Assembly (NCBI RefSeq): GCF_014349105.1
Contig: NZ_JACSJI010000011.1
Location: 60,247-124,246 of the forward strand
Direction: 5' to 3'
Length of the DNA stretch: 64,000 bases
DNA from: Caulobacter sp. 17J80-11
GTDB taxonomy: Bacteria > Pseudomonadota > Alphaproteobacteria > Caulobacterales > Caulobacteraceae
Each line of letters opens with the position of its first letter. Position 1 is the first letter of the stretch. Below are positions 18,098-25,999 of this stretch, one piece after another. Under the pieces are notes generated by a model, which ran no database searches, was not told the origin of the DNA, and saw only the letters and a list, made by a program, of their open reading frames with translations. The position numbers were made by a program, and so were the translations under genes.

Positions 18098-19588
18098 ATG
18101 TTTGGCAAATCAAGCCGCCGCTTCCGAGAGGTCGATGCGCTGCGTGTTCTCGAGCTTGAGGCCCAGGTTGCAGCGATAGACCGATCGCAAGCGGTCATCG
18201 AGTTCCAGCTCGACGGAACCATCATACGCGCCAACGAAAACTTCCTCGCGACGATGGGTTACTCATTGTCGGAGGTCGATGGCCGGCATCACAGCATGTT
18301 CATGCCGGAGGGAGACGCCGCAAGCTCGGCGTATCGCGAGTTTTGGGAGGATCTGAACCGGGGAGAGTTCATCACGCGCAAGTTCCGTCGGGTGGGAAAG
18401 GACGGACAGGAGCGTTGGATTCAGGCCTCGTACAATCCGGTGCTGGACCCGGCAGGGAAGCCATACAAGATCATCAAGTTCGCCACCGACGTCACCGACA
18501 TCGAGCGCGAGCGCGCGCGGACGGACGCCGAACGGCGGATGGTCGCTGAAGAACAGGGCGGCGTGGTGGCGGCGCTCGCGGAAGCGTTGAGGCGGCTTTC
18601 GAACGGAGACCTGACGGCCGACATTCACGCCGACCTCAGCGGCCCTTACCTCCAGATCAAGGAAGACTTCAACCAGGCGGTTCGGGCGCTTCGAGACGCC
18701 ATGCAGGCGATCGCGACCAAGAGCGGCGGCCTGGCGGGAGGCGCGGACGAGATCGCCCAGACGTCCCACGATCTTTCGAAACGCACAGAGCAGCAGGCGG
18801 CGAGCCTGGAGGAAACGGCCGCGGCGCTGGACGAGATAACGGCCACGGTCAAACGCAGCGCTGATCGTGCGCAGGAAGCTGCCGCGATGGCGACCGGGGC
18901 GCGATCCGAAGCGGAGCTCTCCGGCGAAGTCGTCCAGCAGGCTGTGTCGGCGATGGGCGCGATCGAGCACAGTTCCGGTCAGATCACGCAGATCATCGGG
19001 GTGATCGACGAAATCGCGTTCCAAACGAGCTTGCTCGCTCTCAACGCCGGCGTCGAAGCGGCTCGGGCGGGGGACGCCGGGAAAGGCTTTGCCGTCGTCG
19101 CTCAGGAAGTCAGGGCCCTTGCCCAGCGTTCGGCGGAAGCCGCGAAGGAGATCAAGGCCCTGATCTCTTCTTCGACGGCGCAAGTGGAACAAGGAGTTCG
19201 GTTCGTGGGCCAGACTGGCGAGGCGCTGACCGCGATCGCCGCCAAGGTGTCCAGAATCGACGGCCTCATGTCTGAGATCGCGGTTGCAACCCAGGAGCAA
19301 GCGACGGGGCTGGGGCAAGTAAACACGGCGGTCAATCAGATGGACCGCGTCACCCAGCAGAACGCGGCAATGGTCGAAGAGGCTACGGCGGCCGCCGCCA
19401 ACCTGAAGTCCGAGGCCGGCGCTCTCGCCCGTCTCGTCGCCCAATTCCGACTGGCGCAGGCGAGAGCGCCGCTGGAGATCGCTGACGTGAGACCGCGCTC
19501 GCCCGGGCGACATCCCGCTGCGGCGGCTCAGGCCCGTCTCAGAGCGTTAGCCGGCGGAGGCCGCGGCCCGGCCGTGCAGGGGGAGTAG
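18098..19588 (+). CDS. Soluble PAS-domain methyl-accepting chemotaxis protein
   Basis: A 496-residue cytoplasmic chemoreceptor without a membrane helix. The PAS domain occupies about residues 28-140 (VIEFQLDGTIIRANENFLATMGY, PAC text FATDVTDIERERARTDAER). A HAMP-like linker (LRRLSNGDLTADI) leads to the signalling domain, whose hairpin tip is DEIAFQTSLLALNAGVEAARAGDAGKGFAVVAQEVRAL with slight variation from the usual tip. The PAS domain may bind haem or flavin and report oxygen or redox state. It lies 66 bp behind tspO, so co-expression is possible but no ECF promoter is visible directly upstream. Confidence 0.92.
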   Translation: MFGKSSRRFREVDALRVLELEAQVAAIDRSQAVIEFQLDGTIIRANENFLATMGYSLSEVDGRHHSMFMPEGDAASSAYREFWEDLNRGEFITRKFRRVGKDGQERWIQASYNPVLDPAGKPYKIIKFATDVTDIERERARTDAERRMVAEEQGGVVAALAEALRRLSNGDLTADIHADLSGPYLQIKEDFNQAVRALRDAMQAIATKSGGLAGGADEIAQTSHDLSKRTEQQAASLEETAAALDEITATVKRSADRAQEAAAMATGARSEAELSGEVVQQAVSAMGAIEHSSGQITQIIGVIDEIAFQTSLLALNAGVEAARAGDAGKGFAVVAQEVRALAQRSAEAAKEIKALISSSTAQVEQGVRFVGQTGEALTAIAAKVSRIDGLMSEIAVATQEQATGLGQVNTAVNQMDRVTQQNAAMVEEATAAAANLKSEAGALARLVAQFRLAQARAPLEIADVRPRSPGRHPAAAAQARLRALAGGGRGPAVQGE

Positions 19589-19897
19589 TTCTGACCGACA
19601 TGCCCCGCGAACTCGCTCCAGGTGAGCTGGAGTCAGCCGCGCGGGCCCGGGGGGCGTCCCCATCGTTTGGCTCGAAAGCGGACGTTCGGCCCTTCGACGC
19701 CGAACTCCGCAACGCGGAATCCAAGCGGCGCCGTCCCGTAGCGGCGCAGGGCGACGGCGGCGTCGAGCAGGCGCGCGCGCGAACGCGCGGATCGCGCCGT
19801 TCCAACAAGCTGAACGGCGGTGCCGGACCCCCGGTGGATGGAGCGGGGCCTGTAGGGGCGCTGGAAACGGGGGCCCATACGCTCTAGCCTGTCCCCC
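19589..19897. other. Gene-free stretch holding dispersed repeat copy 1
   Basis: This 309-bp gap between the MCP and beta-lactamase genes has no convincing coding sequence. It holds the first copy of a dispersed repeat (19704-19817). The rest is GC-rich, with no recognised promoter or terminator. Confidence 0.6.
19704..19817. repeat. Dispersed intergenic repeat, copy 1
   Basis: Begins with CTCCGCAACGCGGAAT (a TCCGC-AAC-GCGGA palindrome) followed by AAGCGGCGC, and ends with GTTCCAACAAGCTGAAC. Copies 2 (20714-20855) and 3 (22877-23001) share these two end blocks with a diverged middle. This copy lacks the tRNA-like tail of the other two. Confidence 0.65.
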
Positions 19898-20683
19898 ATG
19901 CGCCCCGTCCTGACCTTAGGCTTGGCTCTGGCCTTCACCCTCTTCGCCGCCGCCGCCCAGGCGCGGCCGGTTTGCGCCGCCGTGTCCGACGCGGCCTCCG
20001 GGCGAGTGCTGCGGGCGGAGGGAGATTGCGCGACGCGGATCACGCCCGCTTCCACGTTCAAGATCGCCCTGGCGCTGATGGGGTACGACGCCGGGGAGCT
20101 GACCGACGCGCACGCACCGGCCCTGCCGTTCAAGGAGGGCTATGTCGACTGGCGTCCGGAGTGGAGGCAGACGACCGACCCGACGTCGTGGATGGACAGG
20201 TCGGTGGTCTGGTATTCCCAGCAGCTGACCGGCCGGCTGGGCCAGGCGCGCTTCGAAGCCTATGTGCGGGCCTTCCGCTACGGCGACGGGGACGTCTCCG
20301 GCGGGCTGACGAAGGCCTGGCTCAGTTCGTCGCTGAAGATCTCGCCGCTGGAACAGGTCGACTTCGTGGGACGCATGCTGCGCCGGGAACTGCCGGTCGC
20401 GCCGTCGGCGGTCGAGCGCACCCTGGCGTTGCTGCCGACCCGACCTGAGACCCCCGGCGGCTGGACCATACACGGCAAGACCGGCAGCGGCGCGCCGCGC
20501 ACGCCGACCGGCGCCTACGACGCGGCGCATGAATACGGCTGGTATGTCGGCTGGGCCGAGAAGGACGGGCGCGTCCTGACCTTCGCCTACCTGATCCAGC
20601 TGGAGGGGGCGTCGGACCGTTCGGCCGACGAGATCGCGCGCGAGGCGTTCCTGGCCGCCGCTCCGGGCATCCTGGCGCCCTAA
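19898..20683 (+). CDS. Class D (OXA-type) beta-lactamase
   Basis: A 261-residue periplasmic serine hydrolase. A signal peptide ends near AAAQA (about residue 22). The active-site Ser and Lys are in STFK (about 52-55), then SVV (about 101-103). The YGN box appears as YGD in FRYGDGDVSGG, followed by KAWLSSSLKISP, and HGKTGSG carries the KTG box. All class D motifs are therefore present, and the Asn-to-Asp change in YGN is the one deviation. It lies alone, with no integron or insertion sequence nearby, so it looks like a chromosomal resident gene. Whether it confers penicillin resistance cannot be told from sequence. Confidence 0.92.
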   Translation: MRPVLTLGLALAFTLFAAAAQARPVCAAVSDAASGRVLRAEGDCATRITPASTFKIALALMGYDAGELTDAHAPALPFKEGYVDWRPEWRQTTDPTSWMDRSVVWYSQQLTGRLGQARFEAYVRAFRYGDGDVSGGLTKAWLSSSLKISPLEQVDFVGRMLRRELPVAPSAVERTLALLPTRPETPGGWTIHGKTGSGAPRTPTGAYDAAHEYGWYVGWAEKDGRVLTFAYLIQLEGASDRSADEIAREAFLAAAPGILAP

Positions 20684-20713
20684 GCGTCTGCGCCGCGCCG
20701 GCACGCGCCGCGA

Positions 20714-20855
20714 CCTCCGCAACGCGGAATCAGAGCGGCGCTGCTTTTGCGGCGGCGCAGCGTGACCGCGGAGACGGACCGGCGCGCGCGAGCCGTGCGG
20801 ATCGAGCCGTTCCAACACGCTGAACTGTAAGAGGAAAGTGGTGGCAGGGGGCGCT
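20714..20855. repeat. Dispersed repeat copy 2, ending in a tRNA 3'-end-like remnant
   Basis: The end blocks CTCCGCAACGCGGAAT and CTGAACTGTAAG match copy 3. The tail TGGTGGCAGGGGGCG agrees at 13 of 15 positions with the CCA end and acceptor arm of the tRNA-Met gene at 23002, as if that tRNA end had been duplicated. Candidate left attachment site of a small island; see findings. Confidence 0.6.
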
Positions 20856-20886
20856 ACAGCCGTAGTCATACAAAGGGCGATCCATG

Positions 20887-21245
20887 CCTCGGCCGGCCAG
20901 CCGACGCGGCGGAGATGATGGCCCTGGCGACGCTCACACAGCCCGGCCCGGCCCGTTCTTCGAGCGGACCCACCAGCTGGGCGACTTCTTCGGCGCGAAG
21001 GTGGGCGGGCGGCTGGCTGCGATGGCCGCTTCACCGAGGTGAGCGGAGTCTGCACCCACCCCGACCATCGCGGCCGCGGCTACGCCGGCGCGCTGATGCG
21101 GCTGGTCGCGGGCCGGATCCTCGCGCGCGGCGAGACGCCGTTCCTGCACGCCTACGCCAGCAATCGCGGCGCGATCGCGCTTTACGAGAGCCTGGGCTTC
21201 AACCTGCGGCGCGAGGTGCTGATGACGCGGCTGACACGCGCGTGA
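20887..21245 (+). pseudogene. Broken GNAT acetyltransferase
   Basis: Remnant of an acetyltransferase. Reading across frames gives ADAAEMMALATLTQPGP, then after a shift near 20950 FFERTHQLGDFFGAKVGGRLAAMA, then after a second shift near 21032 FTEVSGVCTHPDHRGRGYAG to the stop at 21245. The acetyl-CoA motif CTHPDHRGRGYAGALMRLV and ALYESLGFNLRREV are intact, but the N-terminal half is lost at the repeat edge and two frameshifts separate the pieces. A 68-codon frame from 21039 could still be translated but would lack most of the fold. Confidence 0.8.
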
Positions 21246-21324
21246 GGGGGCTCATCGTGTGGCTTTGCGGCGGACGGCAGATTGGGGGCGAACTTTCGGT
21301 GGGCAGATTCGCTGATCGGCTGCT

Positions 21325-21972
21325 TCAAGCCGCGGACGGTCGGGTGAGATAGGCCGCCATCGCCTGCGCCGCCTCCGAGGCGAGCGCTTCGTCGTCCAGC
21401 GGCAGCATGCGGTCCCACAGCAGCGGTTTGTGCAGCTTGTGCGCCTCGATGATCGTCGTCGCGCTCAGCAGCGCGAAGGTGATCGCCCGGTCAGGATCGG
21501 CGGCGGTGATCTCTCGCCGGAAGGGTAGCAGAGCCCGGACGACCAGGCGAAGGTTGGCCTCGGTCAGGTCGACAGCGCGCCGGCGGAACTCCGGGTCCGT
21601 CTGCTGGTCGAGGTATCGGTCCAGCGCCCGCAGGAGATTGGTACGCCCGCGATACTGGGCGACCAAAGCGCGGGTGATGGCCTGGAGGGCCGCGCCGAGG
21701 GTCAGCCCCGAGAGCCGCTCCGGCGGAAGCGCCGCTTGATTGGCCTCCTGAGCGCTCTCCAGAAGCTGCAGGAACGCCGCCCTGACGAGGGCGTCCTTGT
21801 CGGTGAAGCGGCGGTACACGCTGCCGGTCGCAACGCCAGCCCTCGCGGCGACTTCGGGCACGGTCACGCCGGCGAGGCCCTTTTCTTCCAGCAGGGCGAT
21901 GCTCGCCGCCAGCAGTCGCGCCAGGGTTTCTCGGCTGCGCGCCTGCTGCGGCGCTCTTGGGTCTGAAGGCAT
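21325..21972 (-). CDS. TetR/AcrR-family transcriptional regulator
   Basis: A 215-residue regulator. The helix-turn-helix is LAGVTVPEVAARAGVATGSVYRRFTDKDALVRAAF; the C-terminal part is a helical effector domain ending in MAAYLTRP. Divergent from the CPBP protease gene at 22075, with a 102-bp gap holding a TTATC-CGC-GATAA palindrome. The pair therefore looks like regulator and target. Both lie in the patch bounded by tRNA-end-like repeats. Confidence 0.92.
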   Translation of the reverse strand: MPSDPRAPQQARSRETLARLLAASIALLEEKGLAGVTVPEVAARAGVATGSVYRRFTDKDALVRAAFLQLLESAQEANQAALPPERLSGLTLGAALQAITRALVAQYRGRTNLLRALDRYLDQQTDPEFRRRAVDLTEANLRLVVRALLPFRREITAADPDRAITFALLSATTIIEAHKLHKPLLWDRMLPLDDEALASEAAQAMAAYLTRPSAA

Positions 21973-22020
21973 CCGTCCGATCGCGTCTCAGTGTGGCGAT
22001 CCCCGCCAGAGCCCTTGCTC

Positions 22021-22033
22021 TTATCCGCGATAA
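22021..22033. promoter_or_regulatory. Palindrome TTATC-CGC-GATAA, candidate TetR operator
   Basis: A perfect inverted repeat with 5-base arms between the divergent TetR and CPBP genes, AT-richer than its surroundings. It has the same 5-3-5 geometry as the palindromes beside the other TetR gene. Assignment is by position. Confidence 0.4.
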
Positions 22034-22074
22034 ATGCGAAAGCAAATTCACATTCACTTCGGAGCGAACCTTCC

Positions 22075-22821
22075 GTGCATTTGGATCCAGCCGTCGCTCT
22101 CCTCGCCGGGGCGATCGCCGTAGCCGGGCTCGTGACGAGCCCTTTTGAGCGTCGGTTCTTCCGGTCCGATCTGACCACCGGGCGCAAGCTCTGCGTCTAT
22201 GCCGGCTCGATGCTCTTGCTCTGGGCGCTGACGGCGGCGGCCCTCGGCGTCTACGGGTGGACCGCTCTGCGCGAGAGTCCTGCTGGGCCGACAGCCTGGC
22301 TCTCCGATCACAGGATCGCCGGGGTAGCGCTCGGTGCAGTCGTCGCCGCCTACTTCGTCATCGGCCTGCTGCCCCTTCTGCAAAGCCTCCGCGGCGCGCG
22401 ATGGCGACAGGCGTATGCGGCGGCGATTCGCCGCCATGGCGCGGCTTTTCCGGGGCTGCTGCCGAACGACGCGCTCGAATGCGTGGTCTTCGCACTGCTG
22501 AGCCTGACCGCGGGATTTTGCGAAGAGGTTCTGTTTCGGGGCTTTCTGATCCGGTTCTTGCACGGGAGCGCACCGGACGTGCCTTTGGCCGGCGCCCTCA
22601 TCGTCTCGTCCGCGGTGTTCGGACTGAACCATGCCTATCAAGGTGCGCGAGGTGTCTTGAGCACCGCCGTCGCGGGCTTCGCCTTCGGCCTCGTGTTCCT
22701 GCTGAGCGGGGATCTGGTCCCCGGCATTGTTCTGCACGTGATGGTGGACCTGCAGGTCGCCTATGTCTTGCGCCCGAGCTTGCAAACGGCTCGCGGCGCC
22801 GCGCCGGCGGCATCCCGCTAA
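22075..22821 (+). CDS. CPBP-family intramembrane glutamic protease
   Basis: A 248-residue multi-pass membrane protein of the CPBP (Abi/CAAX-protease-like) family. The three catalytic motifs are visible: CEEVLFRGFLIRFL (EExxxR), FGLNHAYQG (FxxxH) and a late HVMVDLQV (HxxxD). Start GTG 22075 follows GGAG by ten bases; upstream codons back to 21991 would run into the promoter region shared with TetR. Substrate unknown. Probably controlled by the divergent TetR protein. Confidence 0.9.
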   Translation: MHLDPAVALLAGAIAVAGLVTSPFERRFFRSDLTTGRKLCVYAGSMLLLWALTAAALGVYGWTALRESPAGPTAWLSDHRIAGVALGAVVAAYFVIGLLPLLQSLRGARWRQAYAAAIRRHGAAFPGLLPNDALECVVFALLSLTAGFCEEVLFRGFLIRFLHGSAPDVPLAGALIVSSAVFGLNHAYQGARGVLSTAVAGFAFGLVFLLSGDLVPGIVLHVMVDLQVAYVLRPSLQTARGAAPAASR

Positions 22822-22876
22822 AGGTCGCCTGCGGGTGCAAGCGGGCATCGCTCAGCCCGCGCGGACGCCGGCGCCG

Positions 22877-23001
22877 CCTCCGCAACGTGGAAGCAGAGCG
22901 GCGCAGTTTTTTCGGCGACGCCGGGCGGCCCGGGCGGCGCTCCGCAGCGGCGGGACCGCACGCGCGGCGGCGCTCGAACAAGCTGAACTGTAAGGAGAAG
23001 G
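22877..23001. repeat. Dispersed repeat copy 3, abutting tRNA-Met
   Basis: Starts CCTCCGCAACGTGGAAGCAGAG and ends GAACAAGCTGAACTGTAAGG, then runs directly into the CCA end of the tRNA-Met gene. Shares its end blocks with copies 1 and 2, and shares tail and tRNA end with copy 2. Confidence 0.65.
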
Positions 23002-23078
23002 TGGTAGCTGGGGGCGGGATCGAACCGCCGACCTGTGGGTTATGAATCCACCGCTCTAACCATCTGAGCTACCCAGCC
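23002..23078 (-). tRNA. tRNA-Met (CAT anticodon)
   Basis: A 77-nt cloverleaf with encoded CCA. The acceptor GGCTGGG pairs with CCCAGCT, the D arm is GCTCAGATGGTTAGAGC, the anticodon loop is TTCATAA (CAT), and the T arm GGCGG-TTCGATC-CCGCC is perfect. The base pair closing the anticodon loop is an A-C mismatch. The first acceptor pair is G-U, and the anticodon stem lacks the three G-C pairs of initiators, so it is probably the elongator (an ileucine tRNA with modified CAT is possible). Confidence 0.93.
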
Positions 23079-23182
23079 ACGGGTCCCCCTGAGGGGGGAG
23101 CGACGCCCTATATAGGGAACCTTCCTGCCGTTCAAGCCGCCAAAGTTTGACGCGGCGCCGCACGTGTTAGGGTGTGCGCCGC

Positions 23183-24232
23183 ATGCTCGAGCCTCCCCGC
23201 GTCATGCACCTGCTGGGCACCACCGCCGAAGGGGGGGCGGAGACCTATTTCCAGAGCCTGGTGTTGGCCTTGGCGCGCGCCGGCGACCCCACTTCGGCGG
23301 CGATCCGGGCCAACCTCGGGCGCGAGCACGCGCTGACGAGCGCGGGCGTGCCCTTCCGGGTGTTCGACTACGGCAACCCCCTGGATCTGGGCACCCGGCC
23401 GGCGCTGGGGCGCTGGGCGCGCGAGCAGGAGGCGCAGGTGCTGCTGGCCTGGATGAACCGCGCCGCCCGCCACTCGCCGCGCGGGCCGTGGAAGCGGATC
23501 GGCCGGCTGGGCGGCTACTACGATCTCAAGTACTACCGCGGCTTCGACATGCTGGTCGGGAACACCGCCGACATCCGCGACTGGATCGTGTCGGAGGGCT
23601 GGCCGGCCGAGCGGGTGACCTACATTCCGAACTTCGCCAGCGCCGACAGCTGCCCGCCGGCCTCGCGCGCGGCCGAGGACACGCCGGAAGCCGTGCCGCT
23701 GCTGCTCGGCATGGGCCGGCTGCACCCGGCCAAGGCGCACGACGTCAGCCTGCGGGCCCTGCGGCGCATCCCCGACGCCTGGCTGTGGATCGCCGGGGTG
23801 GGGCCGCTGGAGGACGAGCTGAAGCGGCTGGCGCGGGACCTGGGCGTGGCCGAACGTGTGCGTTTCCTGGGCTGGCGGCGCGATGCGGGCGCGCTGTACC
23901 GGGCGGCGGACGTGTGTGTCTTCCCCTCGCGCTACGAGCCGCTGGGCAACGTGGTGATTCAGGCCTGGGTGCACGGCCTGCCGCTGGTCGCCGCCGCCTC
24001 GCGCGGGCCGGCCGGCCTGATCCGTGACGGGGTGGACGGGCGACTGGTGCCGGTGGACGCTCCCGACGCCCTGGCGGAGGCGGTCTGCGCCTTGCTGGCT
24101 GATCCGGCCGGACGCGCCGAACTGGCCGCGGCGGGAGCCCGGCGCGTGGCCTCGGAGTTCTCCGAGGACGCGATCGTCGAACAGTGGCGAGCCCTTTTCC
24201 AAGCCGTCGGAGGCGCCCGATGTGCGGCATAG
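23183..24232 (+). CDS. GT4-like glycosyltransferase
   Basis: A 349-residue GT-B glycosyltransferase. The N-terminal domain begins VMHLLGTTAEGGAETYFQSL, the usual acceptor-side glycine loop. The donor domain has LLLGMGRLHPAKAHDVSLRAL, VRFLGWRRDAGALYRAADVCVFPSRYEPLGNVVIQAW. The usual E-x7-E donor motif is E-x7-Q here, a small deviation. ATG 23183 is used; GTG 23174 is possible. The stop overlaps asnB by 13 bp, so the pair is one operon, perhaps for a surface glycan or a modified polymer. Sugar specificity unknown. Confidence 0.9.
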   Translation: MLEPPRVMHLLGTTAEGGAETYFQSLVLALARAGDPTSAAIRANLGREHALTSAGVPFRVFDYGNPLDLGTRPALGRWAREQEAQVLLAWMNRAARHSPRGPWKRIGRLGGYYDLKYYRGFDMLVGNTADIRDWIVSEGWPAERVTYIPNFASADSCPPASRAAEDTPEAVPLLLGMGRLHPAKAHDVSLRALRRIPDAWLWIAGVGPLEDELKRLARDLGVAERVRFLGWRRDAGALYRAADVCVFPSRYEPLGNVVIQAWVHGLPLVAAASRGPAGLIRDGVDGRLVPVDAPDALAEAVCALLADPAGRAELAAAGARRVASEFSEDAIVEQWRALFQAVGGARCAA

Positions 24233-25959
24233 CCGGAGTGCTGGGGCGAGGCGCCGAACCGGGCGCCGCGCGGCCGTTGATCGAGAGCATCGCCCATCGC
24301 GGCCCGGACGGCGTGCGCGTCGAGGACGGCCCCGGCTGGTCGCTGGGCCACGCGCGGCTGTCGATCATCGACCTGGAGGGCGGCTGGCAGCCGTTGCACC
24401 TGGCCGGCTCGACCCTGATCGGCAACGGCGAGATCTACAACTACGTCGAGCTGACGGCGGAGTACGATCTCGACGCGGCCCTGCAGACCGGCTCGGACTT
24501 CGAGCCCCTGCTGCACATCTATTCGCGCGAGGGCTCCAGCGCCTTCGAGCGGCTGCGCGGCATGTTCGCCCTGTGCCTGGTCGGCGCCGACGGGGTCAGC
24601 TGGCTGGTGCGCGACGGCTTCGGCATCAAGCCGCTCTACTACACCTGGGACGGCCCGACTTTGCGCTTCGCGTCCGAGCCGCGCGCCCTGCTGCCCAGGA
24701 CCGGGCGCACGCTCGTCCAGGACCGGGTCGAGGAGCTGCTGGCGCTCAACTACACGCTGGGCGAAGACACCATCTTCAAGGGCGTCAGCCGCATGTCGCC
24801 GGGCCGCTCGCTGGAGATCCGCCCGGGCCGCGACTGGGCCGAACCGGGCGACGTCGACCAGGTCTGGCTGGCGGCCGAGCCGATCAAGTTCAATAGCCTG
24901 GACGACGCGCTGGAGCAGCTGGACGCCGTGCTGGAGGACAGCGTGCGTGTCCACCAGCGCGCCGACGTGCCCTACGGCCTTTTCCTATCGGGCGGTATCG
25001 ACTCGGCGGTGATCGCCACGGTGATGAGCCGGCTGAACGAACGGCCGGTCACCGCCTTCACCTGCGGCTTCGAGGCGGAGGGCGCGCGCGACGAGCGTGC
25101 GCGGGCGGAAGCGGTGGCCCGCGCCCTGAACCTGGACTGGCGCGAGACCAGCTTCGGCGAGGAGGACTTCTGGCGGCTGCTGCCCAAGGTCGCTTGGGCG
25201 CTGGACGAGCCGACGACCGACTACGCCAGCCTGCCGACCTACAAGCTGGCGGAGGCGGCCAAAGGCACGCTGACCGTGGTCCTGACCGGCGAGGGCGGCG
25301 ACGAGCTGTTCGCCGGCTACGGGCGCTACCGCCGCTCGCTGCGGGCGCGATGGCTGGGCGGCCGCCCGGCCGAGCCGCAGGTCGACGCGCCCTTCCTGCG
25401 CGACGGCGGGGAAGGGGCGCTGGAACGCTGGCGCGAGATCGCGCTGGACTGGTCCAAGTCGTTCGGCTCGACGCCCCTGCAGGCGGCCCAGATCGCCGAC
25501 ATCAAGACCTGGCTGCACGCCGACCTGCTGCTCAAGCTGGACCGCTGCCTGATGGCCCACGGCCTGGAGGGCCGCACGCCCTTCCTCGACAACAGGGTCG
25601 CCGCCTTCGCCTTCCACCTGCCCGACCGGCTGAAGGTGCAGGGGCGCCTCGGCAAATGGCTGCTGCGCAAGTGGCTGGAGCGGCACTGCCCGGCCGCCGA
25701 CCCGTTCGCGCGCAAGATGGGCTTCACCGTGCCGGTCGGCGCCTGGATCGCCCCGCGCGCGGCCGACCTGGGGCCGAAGATCGCGGCCGTGCAGGGCGTG
25801 GCCGAGGCGTGCGACGTCGAGGCGGTGCGCGCCGTGTTCGCCCGGCCGGACCACGTCGAGGCGCGCTGGCCGCTGTTGTTCTATGCGGTCTGGTGGCTGA
25901 TCCATGTCGGCGGGGCGGAGCCGCAAGCCGCGCTGAAGGAACTTGTCGGCGAGCCGTGA
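24220..25959 (+). CDS. asnB: Glutamine-hydrolysing asparagine synthetase
   Basis: A 579-residue cytoplasmic enzyme. Cys2 of MCGIAGVLG is the glutaminase nucleophile; SIAHRGPDG and GNGEIYNYVEL belong to the same Ntn domain. The synthetase half carries the pyrophosphate loop LSGGIDSAVIA (about residue 256) and LTGEGGDELFAGYGRYR. Start at ATG 24220, since Cys2 must follow the initiator; the frame from 24184 is rejected. Overlap with a glycosyltransferase suggests it may amidate a sugar or peptide in a surface-polymer pathway rather than serve only asparagine supply (inference). Confidence 0.94.
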   Translation: MCGIAGVLGRGAEPGAARPLIESIAHRGPDGVRVEDGPGWSLGHARLSIIDLEGGWQPLHLAGSTLIGNGEIYNYVELTAEYDLDAALQTGSDFEPLLHIYSREGSSAFERLRGMFALCLVGADGVSWLVRDGFGIKPLYYTWDGPTLRFASEPRALLPRTGRTLVQDRVEELLALNYTLGEDTIFKGVSRMSPGRSLEIRPGRDWAEPGDVDQVWLAAEPIKFNSLDDALEQLDAVLEDSVRVHQRADVPYGLFLSGGIDSAVIATVMSRLNERPVTAFTCGFEAEGARDERARAEAVARALNLDWRETSFGEEDFWRLLPKVAWALDEPTTDYASLPTYKLAEAAKGTLTVVLTGEGGDELFAGYGRYRRSLRARWLGGRPAEPQVDAPFLRDGGEGALERWREIALDWSKSFGSTPLQAAQIADIKTWLHADLLLKLDRCLMAHGLEGRTPFLDNRVAAFAFHLPDRLKVQGRLGKWLLRKWLERHCPAADPFARKMGFTVPVGAWIAPRAADLGPKIAAVQGVAEACDVEAVRAVFARPDHVEARWPLLFYAVWWLIHVGGAEPQAALKELVGEP

Positions 25960-25968
25960 TTTCCGGAT

Positions 25969-25989
25969 CGTCAGGGCGGAAACCTGACG
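25969..25989. repeat. Inverted repeat CGTCAGG...CCTGACG
   Basis: Seven-base arms around a 7-base loop, ending 10 bp before the sugar dehydrogenase start and touching its GGAGG ribosome site. It may be an operator or a leader hairpin. Confidence 0.35.
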
Positions 25990-25999
25990 GAGGCCGTCG

